DNA of 43,272 bases from Candidatus Accumulibacter regalis (GTDB lineage Bacteria; Pseudomonadota; Gammaproteobacteria; Burkholderiales; Rhodocyclaceae): the NCBI GenBank assembly GCA_000585075.1, contig JEMY01000070.1, forward strand, positions 1-43,272, in the 5' to 3' direction. A program made the translations under genes and the position numbers. The notes below the pieces were generated by a model that was not told the DNA's origin, did no database searches, and saw nothing but the letters and a program-made list of their open reading frames with translations. Positions 8,781 through 17,935 of this stretch are shown here, piece by piece. Positions within the stretch are counted from its first letter, which is position 1; each line of letters begins with the position of its first letter.

Positions 8781-10319
8781 TTACTCGGCCGCGCTGCGTT
8801 TGAAGTCGCGCAGGCGAAAACCTGCAATCCATAGTGTAGCGAAATAGACGCTCGCACCGAAGCTCACGAGGAGCGAAAGGCGGAGCAGGCGCTGGCTGAG
8901 GTTCCAGCCCAACCAGGCGCTCTCTTCGTCAACGGTGAACCAAAGCGCTGCAGCCATGGCCGCCATGGCCAGCACGAGGCGGGCGTAGAAGAGTAGCCAG
9001 CCGGGTTGCGGGGCGTAGATGCCGCCCTGCCGCAAACCGCGAAAGAGCAGGCTGGCGTTGAGAATCGCCGCCAGGCTGATGGCCAGTGCCAGTCCGGCGT
9101 GCTGCAGCCAGCCGACCAGCAGCAGGTTCAGGACCTGTGTCGTGCACAGTGAAATGATCGCGATCCGAACCGGCGTGCGCACGTTCTGGCGGGCATAGAA
9201 ACCGGGGGCGAGAACCTTCACCAGGATCAGGCCGAGCAGTCCTATGCTGTAGGCGAGCAGCGCGTTGCGAGTCATCAAGACATCGTGGGTGGTGAACGCG
9301 CCGTGGTAAAACAGCGTCGTGATCAGCGGCGTCGCCAGCAGCGCCAGCGCCAGCGCTGCCGGCGCGGCGAGGAGGAAGGTCAGCCGCAGTCCCCAGTCGA
9401 GAAGCCGCGAGTAATCGTCGTGTTCTCCGACGGCATGGTGACGCGCAAGCGAGGGCAGCAGAATGGTACCCAGGGCCGCGCCGAGCAGCCCTGCCGGAAA
9501 CTCCATCAGCCGGTCGGCATAGTACAGCCACGAAACACTGCCGGTGGCCAGGAACGAGGCGAAAACGGTATTCAGCAGCAGGCTGACCTGAGCCACCGAA
9601 ACGCCCAGCAAGGCCGGCGCCATCAGCCGCAGGATGCGGCGAACGCCTTCGTCGCGCAGCTGCAGCGAGAATCTGGGCAGCATGCCGATGCGCTTGAGCG
9701 CCGGGATCTGGAAGGCCAGTTGTACGGCGCCGCCGATGAAAACGGCCCAGGCCAGCGCCAGGATCGGCGGCTCGAAGTGCGGCGCCGCAAACAGCGCCAT
9801 GGCAATGAACGAAACGTTGAGCAGCACGGGCGTGAAAGCCGGAACGGCAAACCGACTCCAGGTATTGAGCACGCCGCCGGCCAGTGCGACCAGCGACATG
9901 AAGAGAATATAGGGGAAGGTGATGCGCGTCAGACTGACGGTCAGGGCGAACTTTTCCGGGTCGTCGGCAAAGCCCGGCGCCGAGAGGTAAACGAGCAGCG
10001 AGGCGCCTGCCATACCGAGCACGGTCACCGCCAGGACGAGGAGAAAAAGTGCGCTGCTCACGCGATCGACGAGCAGCCGGGTTTCTTCCGGGCCGCGCTT
10101 GTTGCGGTATTCGCCGAGAATCGGGACAAACGCTTGCGAGAAAGCGCCTTCGGCAAACAGCCGGCGGAGCAGGTTGGGGAGCTTGAAAGCGACGAAGAAA
10201 GCGTCGGTCAGCAGCCCGGCGCCGAAAGTCCGGGCAATCACGAAGTCGCGCACGAAGCCGAGGATACGCGACAGCAGGGTCATGCTGCTGACGGTGGCGA
10301 GTGTCTTCAGGAGATTCAT
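8781..10319 (-). CDS. murJ: Lipid II flippase MurJ
   Basis: Flips the lipid-linked peptidoglycan precursor across the inner membrane. The protein has 512 residues, the normal length, and is strongly hydrophobic with about 14 helices. The N-terminus (MNLLKTLATVSSMTLLSRILGFVRD) and following ARTFGAGLLTDAFFVAFKLPNLLRRLFAEGAFSQAFVP are typical of MurJ and include the conserved arginines of the central cavity. It ends RDFKRSAAE. In many betaproteobacteria rpsT lies beside murJ; it is not found here. An 8-bp inverted repeat lies 22-53 nt upstream of its start. Confidence 0.95.
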   Translation of the reverse strand: MNLLKTLATVSSMTLLSRILGFVRDFVIARTFGAGLLTDAFFVAFKLPNLLRRLFAEGAFSQAFVPILGEYRNKRGPEETRLLVDRVSSALFLLVLAVTVLGMAGASLLVYLSAPGFADDPEKFALTVSLTRITFPYILFMSLVALAGGVLNTWSRFAVPAFTPVLLNVSFIAMALFAAPHFEPPILALAWAVFIGGAVQLAFQIPALKRIGMLPRFSLQLRDEGVRRILRLMAPALLGVSVAQVSLLLNTVFASFLATGSVSWLYYADRLMEFPAGLLGAALGTILLPSLARHHAVGEHDDYSRLLDWGLRLTFLLAAPAALALALLATPLITTLFYHGAFTTHDVLMTRNALLAYSIGLLGLILVKVLAPGFYARQNVRTPVRIAIISLCTTQVLNLLLVGWLQHAGLALAISLAAILNASLLFRGLRQGGIYAPQPGWLLFYARLVLAMAAMAAALWFTVDEESAWLGWNLSQRLLRLSLLVSFGASVYFATLWIAGFRLRDFKRSAAE

Positions 10320-10340
10320 TGCGGCTCCGGGCGGCGCCGC

Positions 10341-10372
10341 GCAGGCGCAAAGCCCGTCATCTTAGCGCCTGC
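10341..10372. repeat. Inverted repeat in the murJ leader
   Basis: GCAGGCGC at 10341-10348 and GCGCCTGC at 10365-10372 form a perfect 8-bp stem with a 16-nt loop, inside the 153-nt gap between the small membrane protein gene and murJ. It lies upstream of murJ and downstream of the preceding gene on the same strand. It could be a weak terminator or a leader structure; there is no U run. Confidence 0.4.
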
Positions 10373-10472
10373 AGGGCGGAAGCAGAACGCCTTTGTGGCG
10401 GCGAGCGTGCTTCGCAGAACAGCTGGCCGGTGGCGGGCGTCAGCGCCGCCACCTCCGATTCTCCGGTCAGGG

Positions 10473-10778
10473 CTACTGGGCTTGAGCCGGCTTGGCTTCC
10501 GCGTTGATGGTGATGCCGCGCTGTTGCAGCGCATTGACCACCGTCTGCGCATTCTTGTTACCGGCGCTGGCCAGCTTCTGCGTGCCGGCGGCCAGCGAAT
10601 CGAGCTGCGCGCGCATCTTCTGGGCGTTCGTGTAGGTGCTGTCCTGATTGCTGCGCAGGCTCGCCAGCTGGGCCCGCTCCTGGTTCAGCTGGCGAGCCTG
10701 GAAGCCGAACCAGACGACCAGCGCCAGAGCAATCAAGAGCACCGGGAGAAAGAAATTCGTTTGCTGTGGCTCGTTCAT
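10473..10778 (-). CDS. Small one-helix membrane protein with coiled-coil tail
   Basis: Not recognised as a named family. From the ATG at 10778 it has 101 residues. A short N-terminus (MNEPQQTNFF) leads into one membrane helix (LPVLLIALALVVWFGFQARQL), then a hydrophilic, probably coiled-coil region rich in Gln, Ala, Ser and Leu. The tail ends VVNALQQRGITINAEAKPAQAQ. A GTG three codons upstream (10787) overlaps the preceding stop; I prefer the ATG because GGTGAG lies 4 nt before it. With the adjacent gene it forms a pair of like-built proteins, suggesting a complex anchored in the inner membrane with helices in the periplasm. Function unknown. Confidence 0.7.
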   Translation of the reverse strand: MNEPQQTNFFLPVLLIALALVVWFGFQARQLNQERAQLASLRSNQDSTYTNAQKMRAQLDSLAAGTQKLASAGNKNAQTVVNALQQRGITINAEAKPAQAQ

Positions 10779-10783
10779 GTCGC

Positions 10784-11068
10784 TCACCGTGCCGCAGCGG
10801 CTTGACCGCCGGCGCTGAAAGTAATTCCCTCCGAGGCCAGCAAGTCGCGCAAGGCGGTATCGTTGTCGCGCGCCGCAAGGTCGGCCAGCGACTTGATCAG
10901 CGACTGGTAGAGAGGTTCCAGTTGCAGGCTCTGCTGGATGTACTGGCCGCGTGTGGCCAGCTCATTCTGTTCCTGGCGGTTGGCGCTGAACATCAGCGCA
11001 TTGACAATCGCCAGACACAGCGCCAGGGCGCCCAGGGCGAGCAGGGCACGATATTGCATAGTGGTCAA
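10784..11068 (-). CDS. Small one-helix membrane protein, partner of the next gene
   Basis: Not recognised as a named family; 94 residues. An N-terminal hydrophobic segment (YRALLALGALALCLAIVNALMF) is either a membrane anchor or an uncleaved signal, followed by a polar helical region (SANRQEQNELATRGQYIQQSLQLEP). The tail DLLASEGITFSAGGQAAAAR resembles the ending of its neighbour (QQRGITINAEAKPAQAQ), so the two may be diverged paralogues. The TTG at 11068 has GGGAG 7 nt upstream; an ATG three codons later has no ribosome site at proper distance. It lies between the large PEP-CTERM gene and murJ, all on minus. Confidence 0.68.
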   Translation of the reverse strand: MTTMQYRALLALGALALCLAIVNALMFSANRQEQNELATRGQYIQQSLQLEPLYQSLIKSLADLAARDNDTALRDLLASEGITFSAGGQAAAAR

Positions 11069-11213
11069 TCGAGGACTCCCGAGAAATTCAAGGAACGCGC
11101 CTTGCCGCGGCGAACAGGGGAAACGAGTGGCAAGAAGGCGCGGTGGAAATGGTCGTGGCTAACGGGCGGCTAACAAGTGGTTAACAGGTGGCCGATCGGT
11201 GGCCAGAGGCGAC

Positions 11214-11239
11214 ACGGGTTCCTCTGCCGAGGAACCCGT
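11214..11239 (-). terminator. Hairpin after the PEP-CTERM gene
   Basis: An 11-bp perfect stem with a 4-nt loop (CGGGTTCCTC at 11215-11224, TGCC, GAGGAACCCG at 11229-11238, plus a flanking A-T pair) lies just past the stop of the large secreted protein gene. There is no proper U tract on either side, so it may be an RNA 3'-end stabiliser or a weak terminator. Confidence 0.5.
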
Positions 11240-11247
11240 TTGCGGCT

Positions 11248-14200
11248 TTAGTCTAACATTCCGCGGCGACGCTGGAGAACAATGATCGCCATGGCGATGG
11301 TCAGCAGCAGCAGAGTGCCGGGTTCCGGAATCTGGTTGCCGCCGCCCGCCTGTACCCGAGCCTGGACGGTGAGCCGGATGTCCTGGAAGGCGGCGCTGTA
11401 GCCGCTGCCATTGTGACCGACGGCCGAGAGTACGATGGTGTCGCTGAAGCTGCCGACATTCAGGGCATCGAACGCAATCTCGAGGCCGACTTGCGCTTCA
11501 CCGGCGCGCAGATCGGCAAAGGAAGCGAAGCCGCTCTTCAGGAACTCGTTGAGCGCGAAGCTGTAAGCGCCATCGAGCAGGTCGGCCGGGCCGACGACGT
11601 CGTTGGCCAGTTGCAGCAAGGCGCTGACCATGCCGCTGCCCGCGGTGAGCGTGCCGAAGTCGAGCAGGAAATCAAAGCCGCTGCCGCCCAGCGAGCCCGC
11701 CCCCGAGGTCTTCGAGAAGGTCGGCTTGGCGTAGTTGTTGACCTGCGCCTGCAGGGTGAGCGCGGTGTCGCCGAGGCCAAGGTCGGCCATGTCCGGGTTG
11801 TGGCTGGCAAACTGCAGCCGGTCACCGCCCTGGGTAAACACCCCGGCGCTGGTCGTGTCGAGGCTGACCAGCAGGCTGCTGGCGTCGGTCTGTCCGGCGG
11901 CCAGGCCGCTGACGCTGCCACTGCCGCCGAAGGGACCGACGGGCATGTTGATGAAGCTGCCCTGCAGCGTATCGTTGAGGGCCGCCACCGGCGCGCTGTT
12001 GGTGACCGAGATGTTCTTCGCCGCAACGACGTCGCCTTTGTGGACGATCCCGAAGTCGACCAGCACCGTATTCACCTGCGCGACGGCCTTCTCGTACACC
12101 CTGCCGGCCAGGCTGACTACTTGGCTGCCGACTGAAATGTCGGCCGCACCGGTGGTGCCGGCCCCGGTCGATGCGAAGTTCACTTCCGCGCTGCCGGCGA
12201 CGTTGCCGGCCGAGCTGGTGTTCAACGCAATCTGCAGGCTGCTGGCGTCTGTGCCTTGCGCTGCCAGGTTGGCGATGGCGCCGCTAGCCGAGAAACCGCC
12301 AGCCAGCGTGCCGAAGCCGGCCTTGAGCCCTTCGGTGAAGCTGTCCGGACTGGCGTTGGTGACGCTGATCGCCGCCATCGGTGCCGCGTCGCCGCGACGT
12401 GCCACGAGGGTGACGTCGGTAGTGTTCAGGGTCGGGTTGGCCAGCCGATAGACGTCACCGCTGACGTTGACCGTCTGCGGCGCGAGATTCGTCGTTCCCA
12501 GGCCGCTGGTGCCGTCACCGTCGGAGACCAGCGCGATCGTTGCGCTGCCGCTCTTGGCGCCGGCGCTGCTGGTATCGATGCCGACACGCAGGTCGCTGCC
12601 GTTGGTCGCCTGGGCGGCGAGCAGATTGAAGGCGCCGCTGGCGGTGACTGGCGCGCCGTTGGAGCTGATGCTGGCGTTGAGCTTTTCGGAGAAGCCGTCG
12701 TTGGCCGCCGTGTTGGTGATGCTCAAGGTCTGCTCGGCCGTGCTGCCGATGCGCAGAGCACCGAAGTTGACCGGGTTGGGAGTCGCCGGGCTGGCGCTGG
12801 CCAGGCGGAAGACACTGCCGCTGGTGGTGATGTCGCCACTGACGCCGATCGTCTGCGACGCCAGCGCGGTGATGCCCAGACCGCTGGTGCCGGCGCCGTC
12901 GGAAGCAAAGTTGATCACCTGCGTGCCGTTGACGTTGCCCGCGGCGGTCGTGTTCAGGCCGACGAGCATGCTGCTGCTGTTGGTCGCCTGTGCCGCCAGT
13001 TGGCTGATGCTGCCGCTGGTCGTGATGCGCGCGTCCGAGCTGGCGCCGAAGCTGGCGTTGAGTTTTTCCGAGAAGCCGTCGGCGAGCGCCGTATTGCTGA
13101 TGCTCAGCGCCTGCTGGACGAAGTCGCCGACGTGTACGTTGCCGAAGGCAACGGCGCCGAGGTTGTTGGCCGACGCCAGGCGGTAGACGTCGCCGCTGAC
13201 GTTGATCGTCTGGCTGCCTGCGGCAATCGCCGCCAGGCCGCTGCTGCCGGTACCGTCGGAGACGTAGCTGATCGTCGCGCTGCCGCTCTTGGCGCCGGCG
13301 CTGCTGGTATCGATGCCGACCTGCAGGCTGCTGCTGTTGGTCGCCTGTGCCGCGAGCAGGTTGACGCTGCCGCTGGCGGTGGCCGGACCGCCGTTGGAGC
13401 TGATGCTGGCGTTGAGCTTTTCGGAGAAGCCATCGGCGGCGGCGGTGTTCTGCACCGTCAGCAGCTGACTCGCGGAATCGCCGACGTGGCGGTTGGCGAA
13501 GACGATTGGCGTCGGGTTGGCTGCGCCGGCCGCCAGGCGGTAGACGTCGCCCGAGACGGTGAGCACCTGACTGCCGACGCTGGCTGCGACCAGTCCATTG
13601 CTGACGCCATTGACCTTGCCCGCGGTCTCGTAGGCGAGCGTCACGGTGCCGCTCTTGGCGCCTGCGGTGCTCGTGTCGAGGCCGCCGACCGTGATCGAGC
13701 CGCTGCCCGTGTTGCTGGTGCCGGCAAGCCGCCCGGTGATGGTGCCGCTGCCGGTAGCGCCGCTTGATCCCCCGACGCTGACGTTGAGGTCTTCGCTGAA
13801 GGCACCCGCCGCCGCTGTGTTGCTGACCGTCACCGTGGCCGTGTTGCTGCCGCCCACGCGCTGGTTGGCCACCAGCACCGGTGAGCCGGCGCTGCCGACG
13901 GCCGCGTTGTAGGCCGCAGCATTGCTGGCCAGCACGATGTTCAGCTTCTGGTCGGGGATATTCTCGAAATTGCTGCGCAGGTTGAGGACCTGGCCGCTGA
14001 GCGGTGCGAGAGCGCCGGCGCTGGCTGCGCTGAAGGTCACGCCGAGGTTGCCGGTGTTGTTGCCCGGCGCGCCGGTGTTGTAGTTGCCGGCCGTGACACC
14101 GCTGCCACCGAGGCGTGCATCGCTCAGATTGGCGCCGTTGACGCTGGTCTGGACGGCGCCGCGCAGCGCCGGGCCGGTGGTGCCGTTGTTGGCGATCTGG

Positions 14201-17200
14201 TAGTTGAAGGTGGTGTCACCGACGCGCACGTTGTTGATCGTCAGTGTCGCGTTGGTGGTGGCGCCGTTGCTCACGCCGGCGCCGGTGATCACCTGCGCGA
14301 CATCGCCACCGGCGACGATCTGGCCGAGCCCGGAAACGCCGGCGCGGCGGTTGAAGGCGTTGCCTGCGCCGGCGGCGACGTTGGTGTAGTCGGTGTTGAT
14401 GGTCAGGTTCTGGGTGCCGATGTTGAGCGTCGATCCGGCAGCACCCATGACCAGCCGGCCCTGCGTGTTCGCGGCGTTGGTCAGGTTCATCACGCCGCTC
14501 GCATCGACTTGCAGCGTGCCGCTACCGGTGACGCCGTTGTCGATCGTCAGCGTCCCGTTTTGCGCACGCAGGGTGCCATGGTTGGTCAGCGTGCCATCGG
14601 TATTGACTCGGATCAGGCCACCGCCGTCTGAATTGATCGTGCCGTTGTTCACCAGCGTGTGTGTGCCGCCGATATTGATCTGGCCACCGATATTGCCATT
14701 CTCGCCGCGGATGGTGACGTTCGAGCCGATGGTGCTCGTGCCGTTGCCATCCAGGTCCAGGCGGTTGCCGGCGCCGGTGTTGCCGAAGACGATCGAGCCA
14801 TTTCCGGCGAGTGCCTGTCCGCCCTCGAGGCTGAGTATGCCATTGTTGTTGATGTTGACCGTACCATTGACCGTCAGGCCATTGACTGCGCGCTCGCGGC
14901 TGTTGACGAGGGTGGCCATGTCCAGCGTGCCGCCGATCGTCGTTGCATCGAGATAGTTGCTGGCACTGCTGGTGACCCGGAAGACGCCACCGTTGACTGA
15001 ATTGATCGCTCCGCCGGTGACCCGTTGTGTCGACTGGAGAACGACACCGTTGTCGGCGAGGATCACGCCGCTGGCGGTGTTGTTGACGTTGCTGTTCAGG
15101 TTCAGGGTGCCACCGTTGCGTGCTTCCAGGACGCTGTTGTTGGTCACCGCCGAGTCGGTGATGGTGATCGTTCCGCCAGCGACATCGGCGGAGATCCTGC
15201 CGTTGTTGAGCAGCGTCTGCGTGCCGCCGATATTGATCTGGGCGCCGATGGTGCCGTTCTCGCCGCGGATGGTGACGTTCGTGCCGACGGTGGTGGTGCC
15301 GTTGCTATCGAGGTCGACCCGGTTGCCCGGACCCGTGGCCCCGAGCACGATGCTGCCGTTGCCATCGAGGGTGCCGTTACCCTCGAAGCTGAGGATGCCG
15401 TTGTTGTTGATGTCAATGGTGCCGTTGAGCGTCAGGCCGCCCCCAATGACGCGTTCGCGGGCGTTGGTGGCGGTGAGGTCGAGGTTGCCGTTCAGGGTGA
15501 CGCCGCTGAGGTAGTTGGCAGCGCTGCTGCTGGCGCGGAAGATGCCGCTCCCCGAGGTATTGACCGTGCCGCTGATCACCACGCCGCTCTGCTGCACGGT
15601 GCTGCCGGCACCGGCGACGATCTGGCCGCTGGCACCGCCGGCGACGTTGCTCGACAGGAGCAGGGTGCCACCGTTACTGGCTTCCAGGATGCCGTTGTTG
15701 GTCACCGCCGAGGTGGTGATGTTGATCGTTCCGCCAGCGACATCGGCGGAGATCCTGCCGTTGTTGACCAGCAGTTGCGTGCCGCCGATATTGATCGCGC
15801 TGCCGATGGTGCCGTTCTCGCCGCGGATGGCGATGTTCGACCCGACGGTGGTGGTGCCGTTGCCGTCGAGGGCGACGCGGTTGCCCGAACCGGTGGCCCC
15901 GAGCACGATGCTGCCGTTGCCATCGAGGGCGCTGTTGCCCTCGAAGCTGAGGACGGCGTTGCTATCGATGTCGATCCTGCCGTTGAGCGTCAGGCCGCCC
16001 CCAACGACGCGTTCGCGAGCGTTGGTGGCGGTGAGGTCGAGGTTGCCGTTCAGGGTGACGCCGCTGAGGTAGTTGGTAGCGCTGCTGCTGGCGCGGAAGA
16101 CGCCGCTCCCCGAGGTATTGACCGTGCCGCTGATCACCACGCCGCTCTGTTGCACGGTGCTGCCGGCACCGGCGACGATCTGGCCGCCGGCACCGCCGGC
16201 GACGTTGCTGGTCAGGAGCAGGGTGCCCCCGTTCTTGGCTTCCAGGATGCCGTTGTTGGTCACCGCCGAGTCGGTGATGGTGATCGTTCCGCCAGCGACA
16301 TCGGCGGAGATCCTGCCGTTGTTGACCAGCGTCTGCGTGCCGCCGATATTGATCTGGCCACCGATGGTGCCATTCTCGCCGCGAATCGTGACGTTCGTGC
16401 CGACGGTGGTGGTTCCGTTGCCGTCGAGGTCCACGCGGTTGCCCGAACCGGTGGCCCCGAGCACGATGCTGCCGTTGCCACTCAGGGCGCCGTCGCCCTC
16501 GAAGCTGAGAATGCCGTTGTTGTTGATGTCTATGGTGCCGTTGAGCGTCAGGCCGCCCCCAACGACGCGTTCGCGGGCGTTGGTGGCGGTGAGGTCGAGG
16601 TTGCCGTTCAGGGTGACGCCGCTGAGGTAGTTGGCAGCGCTGCTGTTGGCGCGGAAGACGCCGCTCCCCGAGGTATTGACCGTTCCGCTGATCACCACGC
16701 CGCTCTGCTGCACGGTGCTGCCGGCGCCGGCGACGATCTGGCCGCTGGCACCGCCGGCGACGTTGCTGGACAGGAGCAGGGTGCCACCGTTCTTGGCTTC
16801 CAGGATGCCGTTGTTGGTCACCGCCGAGTCGGTGATGGTGATCGTTCCGCCAGCGACATCGGCGGAGATCCTGCCGTTGTTGACCAGCGTCTGCGTGCCG
16901 CCGATGTTGATCTGGTTGCCGATGGTGCCGTTCTCGCCGCGGATGGTGATGTTCGACCCGACGGTGGTCGTTCCGGTGCCGTCGAGGTCCACGCGGTTGC
17001 CCGGACCGGTGGTCCCAAGCACGATGCTGCCGTTGCCACTCAGGGCGCCGTCGCCCTCGAAGCTGAGGATGCCGTTGTTGTTGATGTCAATGGTGCCGTT
17101 GAGCGTCAGGCCGCCACCAATGACTCGTTCCCGGGCGTTGGTGTTGGTCATGTCGAGGTTGCCGTTCAGGGTGACGCCGCTCAGGTAGTTGGAAGGGCTA

Positions 17201-17706
17201 CTGAATGCCACCAGCGCGCCGCTACCCGTTGTGCCGATAATGCCGCCGGTGATGGTGCTGCCGAACTGGTTGACGACGCTGCCGTCATCGATGTTGATCG
17301 TGCCGCCGGTGTTGTTGATGTTGTGGCCGACGGAGACGCCAATATTGGCCGTCGAGGCGCCGCCGACGTTGATGACGCCGCTGTTGGTGGTGCCGCCACC
17401 ACCGACGAGGTTGAGGCCGAAGGCGTCGATGTTGATCTGGCCGGCGTTGTTCAGCGTCCGAATCGACTGCCCGGTGTTGATCGTGACCACGCCCGCGGCG
17501 CCGATATTGGCGGTGTCGCTGCTGCCGGGCGTGGTCGCCGGATTACCATTGCCCGCGCCGCAGGTCAACCAGTCGGAGGGCGTCGCCCAGTTGCCGGCGG
17601 TAACGTTCCAGGTGCAGGTGACCGCGAGGGCTTGCTGTGCGGGGAAGGCGAGAAGAATGGCAAGAAGGGCTGGCTTGACTGTCGAAAGCGGGTGATTGGC
17701 GCGCAT
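11248..17706 (-). CDS. Giant repeat-rich secreted protein with PEP-CTERM sorting signal
   Basis: A 2152-residue exported protein, probably a surface or matrix protein. A signal peptide spans residues 1-28 (ending FPAQQALA). A short cysteine-containing start (VTCTWNVTAGNWATPSDWLTC) is followed by a Gly/Asn/Thr-rich beta-helix-like region. Within it are four 186-residue repeats (about residues 174-917) and a degenerate fifth, built on motifs such as YLSGVTLNGNLD, LTLNGTIDINNNGILSFEG and TIRGENGTIG. About residues 1150-2050 hold several copies of another module (VYRLA...FGNVHVGD...SISNTA...DGFSEKLNASI) that resembles HYDIN/ASPM-like 'choice-of-anchor D' Ig-type repeats. The C-terminus is a PEP-CTERM signal: IPEPGTLLLLTIAMAIIVLQ then RRR, which an exosortase would cleave. 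AGAGGAGACACCC precedes the ATG, and a sigma-54-type promoter lies upstream. No two-partner secretion domain is seen. Confidence 0.9.
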   Translation of the reverse strand: MRANHPLSTVKPALLAILLAFPAQQALAVTCTWNVTAGNWATPSDWLTCGAGNGNPATTPGSSDTANIGAAGVVTINTGQSIRTLNNAGQINIDAFGLNLVGGGGTTNSGVINVGGASTANIGVSVGHNINNTGGTINIDDGSVVNQFGSTITGGIIGTTGSGALVAFSSPSNYLSGVTLNGNLDMTNTNARERVIGGGLTLNGTIDINNNGILSFEGDGALSGNGSIVLGTTGPGNRVDLDGTGTTTVGSNITIRGENGTIGNQINIGGTQTLVNNGRISADVAGGTITITDSAVTNNGILEAKNGGTLLLSSNVAGGASGQIVAGAGSTVQQSGVVISGTVNTSGSGVFRANSSAANYLSGVTLNGNLDLTATNARERVVGGGLTLNGTIDINNNGILSFEGDGALSGNGSIVLGATGSGNRVDLDGNGTTTVGTNVTIRGENGTIGGQINIGGTQTLVNNGRISADVAGGTITITDSAVTNNGILEAKNGGTLLLTSNVAGGAGGQIVAGAGSTVQQSGVVISGTVNTSGSGVFRASSSATNYLSGVTLNGNLDLTATNARERVVGGGLTLNGRIDIDSNAVLSFEGNSALDGNGSIVLGATGSGNRVALDGNGTTTVGSNIAIRGENGTIGSAINIGGTQLLVNNGRISADVAGGTINITTSAVTNNGILEASNGGTLLLSSNVAGGASGQIVAGAGSTVQQSGVVISGTVNTSGSGIFRASSSAANYLSGVTLNGNLDLTATNARERVIGGGLTLNGTIDINNNGILSFEGNGTLDGNGSIVLGATGPGNRVDLDSNGTTTVGTNVTIRGENGTIGAQINIGGTQTLLNNGRISADVAGGTITITDSAVTNNSVLEARNGGTLNLNSNVNNTASGVILADNGVVLQSTQRVTGGAINSVNGGVFRVTSSASNYLDATTIGGTLDMATLVNSRERAVNGLTVNGTVNINNNGILSLEGGQALAGNGSIVFGNTGAGNRLDLDGNGTSTIGSNVTIRGENGNIGGQINIGGTHTLVNNGTINSDGGGLIRVNTDGTLTNHGTLRAQNGTLTIDNGVTGSGTLQVDASGVMNLTNAANTQGRLVMGAAGSTLNIGTQNLTINTDYTNVAAGAGNAFNRRAGVSGLGQIVAGGDVAQVITGAGVSNGATTNATLTINNVRVGDTTFNYQIANNGTTGPALRGAVQTSVNGANLSDARLGGSGVTAGNYNTGAPGNNTGNLGVTFSAASAGALAPLSGQVLNLRSNFENIPDQKLNIVLASNAAAYNAAVGSAGSPVLVANQRVGGSNTATVTVSNTAAAGAFSEDLNVSVGGSSGATGSGTITGRLAGTSNTGSGSITVGGLDTSTAGAKSGTVTLAYETAGKVNGVSNGLVAASVGSQVLTVSGDVYRLAAGAANPTPIVFANRHVGDSASQLLTVQNTAAADGFSEKLNASISSNGGPATASGSVNLLAAQATNSSSLQVGIDTSSAGAKSGSATISYVSDGTGSSGLAAIAAGSQTINVSGDVYRLASANNLGAVAFGNVHVGDFVQQALSISNTALADGFSEKLNASFGASSDARITTSGSISQLAAQATNSSSMLVGLNTTAAGNVNGTQVINFASDGAGTSGLGITALASQTIGVSGDITTSGSVFRLASASPATPNPVNFGALRIGSTAEQTLSITNTAANDGFSEKLNASISSNGAPVTASGAFNLLAAQATNGSDLRVGIDTSSAGAKSGSATIALVSDGDGTSGLGTTNLAPQTVNVSGDVYRLANPTLNTTDVTLVARRGDAAPMAAISVTNASPDSFTEGLKAGFGTLAGGFSASGAIANLAAQGTDASSLQIALNTSSAGNVAGSAEVNFASTGAGTTGAADISVGSQVVSLAGRVYEKAVAQVNTVLVDFGIVHKGDVVAAKNISVTNSAPVAALNDTLQGSFINMPVGPFGGSGSVSGLAAGQTDASSLLVSLDTTSAGVFTQGGDRLQFASHNPDMADLGLGDTALTLQAQVNNYAKPTFSKTSGAGSLGGSGFDFLLDFGTLTAGSGMVSALLQLANDVVGPADLLDGAYSFALNEFLKSGFASFADLRAGEAQVGLEIAFDALNVGSFSDTIVLSAVGHNGSGYSAAFQDIRLTVQARVQAGGGNQIPEPGTLLLLTIAMAIIVLQRRRGMLD
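14957..17188 (-). repeat. Four 558-bp tandem repeats inside the PEP-CTERM gene
   Basis: Unit starts fall at exactly 558-bp spacing (14957, 15515, 16073, 16631 on plus coordinates), each coding 186 residues in frame. Long stretches are identical: positions 16261-16346 and 16819-16904 match base for base over about 86 nt. A fifth, diverged copy runs on to about 14560. High identity between neighbouring units points to recent duplication or gene conversion. Confidence 0.93.
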
Positions 17707-17789
17707 GGGTGTCTCCTCTGATCACGGACGGAACGCCGACAGCACTCGGCGCCGGCCGGCAACATAAAGCAACTTGATGTCAGTCCTAA

Positions 17790-17806
17790 AAGCAAGTCCT
17801 ATGCCC
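17790..17806 (-). promoter_or_regulatory. Sigma-54-type (-24/-12) promoter of the PEP-CTERM gene
   Basis: On the minus strand the sequence reads GGGCATAGGACTTGCTT, close to the RpoN consensus TGGCAC-N5-TTGCW: GGCA and TTGCT are kept, with the essential GG and GC separated by exactly 10 nt. Transcription would begin near 17780, leaving about 75 nt of leader. PEP-CTERM genes are commonly RpoN-dependent through the PrsK/PrsR system, which supports the call. Confidence 0.7.
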
Positions 17807-17918
17807 GCAAGGGTTGGGTGGTGGCTCGCAGCGGCTTTCCGGTGCTTTTTCAAGCGCTTGAGGAAGCCATCGCGGCGCGTTGCAGGGACGGGTCGGCAGT
17901 TTTCCTGAGCGTGCCGCG

Positions 17919-17935
17919 GGCGCTTGTAAAGCGCC
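17919..17935. promoter_or_regulatory. Candidate upstream activator site
   Basis: Inverted repeat GGCGCTT-GTA-AAGCGCC with perfect 7-bp arms, centred about 147 nt upstream of the predicted sigma-54 start. That distance is typical for enhancer-binding activators. It might instead serve the LuxR-type gene, whose start is only 66 nt away on the other side. Prediction only. Confidence 0.35.

Noticed and set aside
11248-17706. Giant protein as a two-partner-secretion haemagglutinin or autotransporter
   Set aside because: There is no TPS domain, no C-terminal beta-barrel and no adjacent transporter; the C-terminus is a PEP-CTERM signal.
15025-17721. An 898-codon open frame antisense to the PEP-CTERM gene
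   Set aside because: It arises from the GC-rich repeats read on the other strand, repeats with the same 558-bp period, and gives an Ala/Gly/Asp/Val-rich product without family features; the minus frame has a signal peptide and PEP-CTERM signal.
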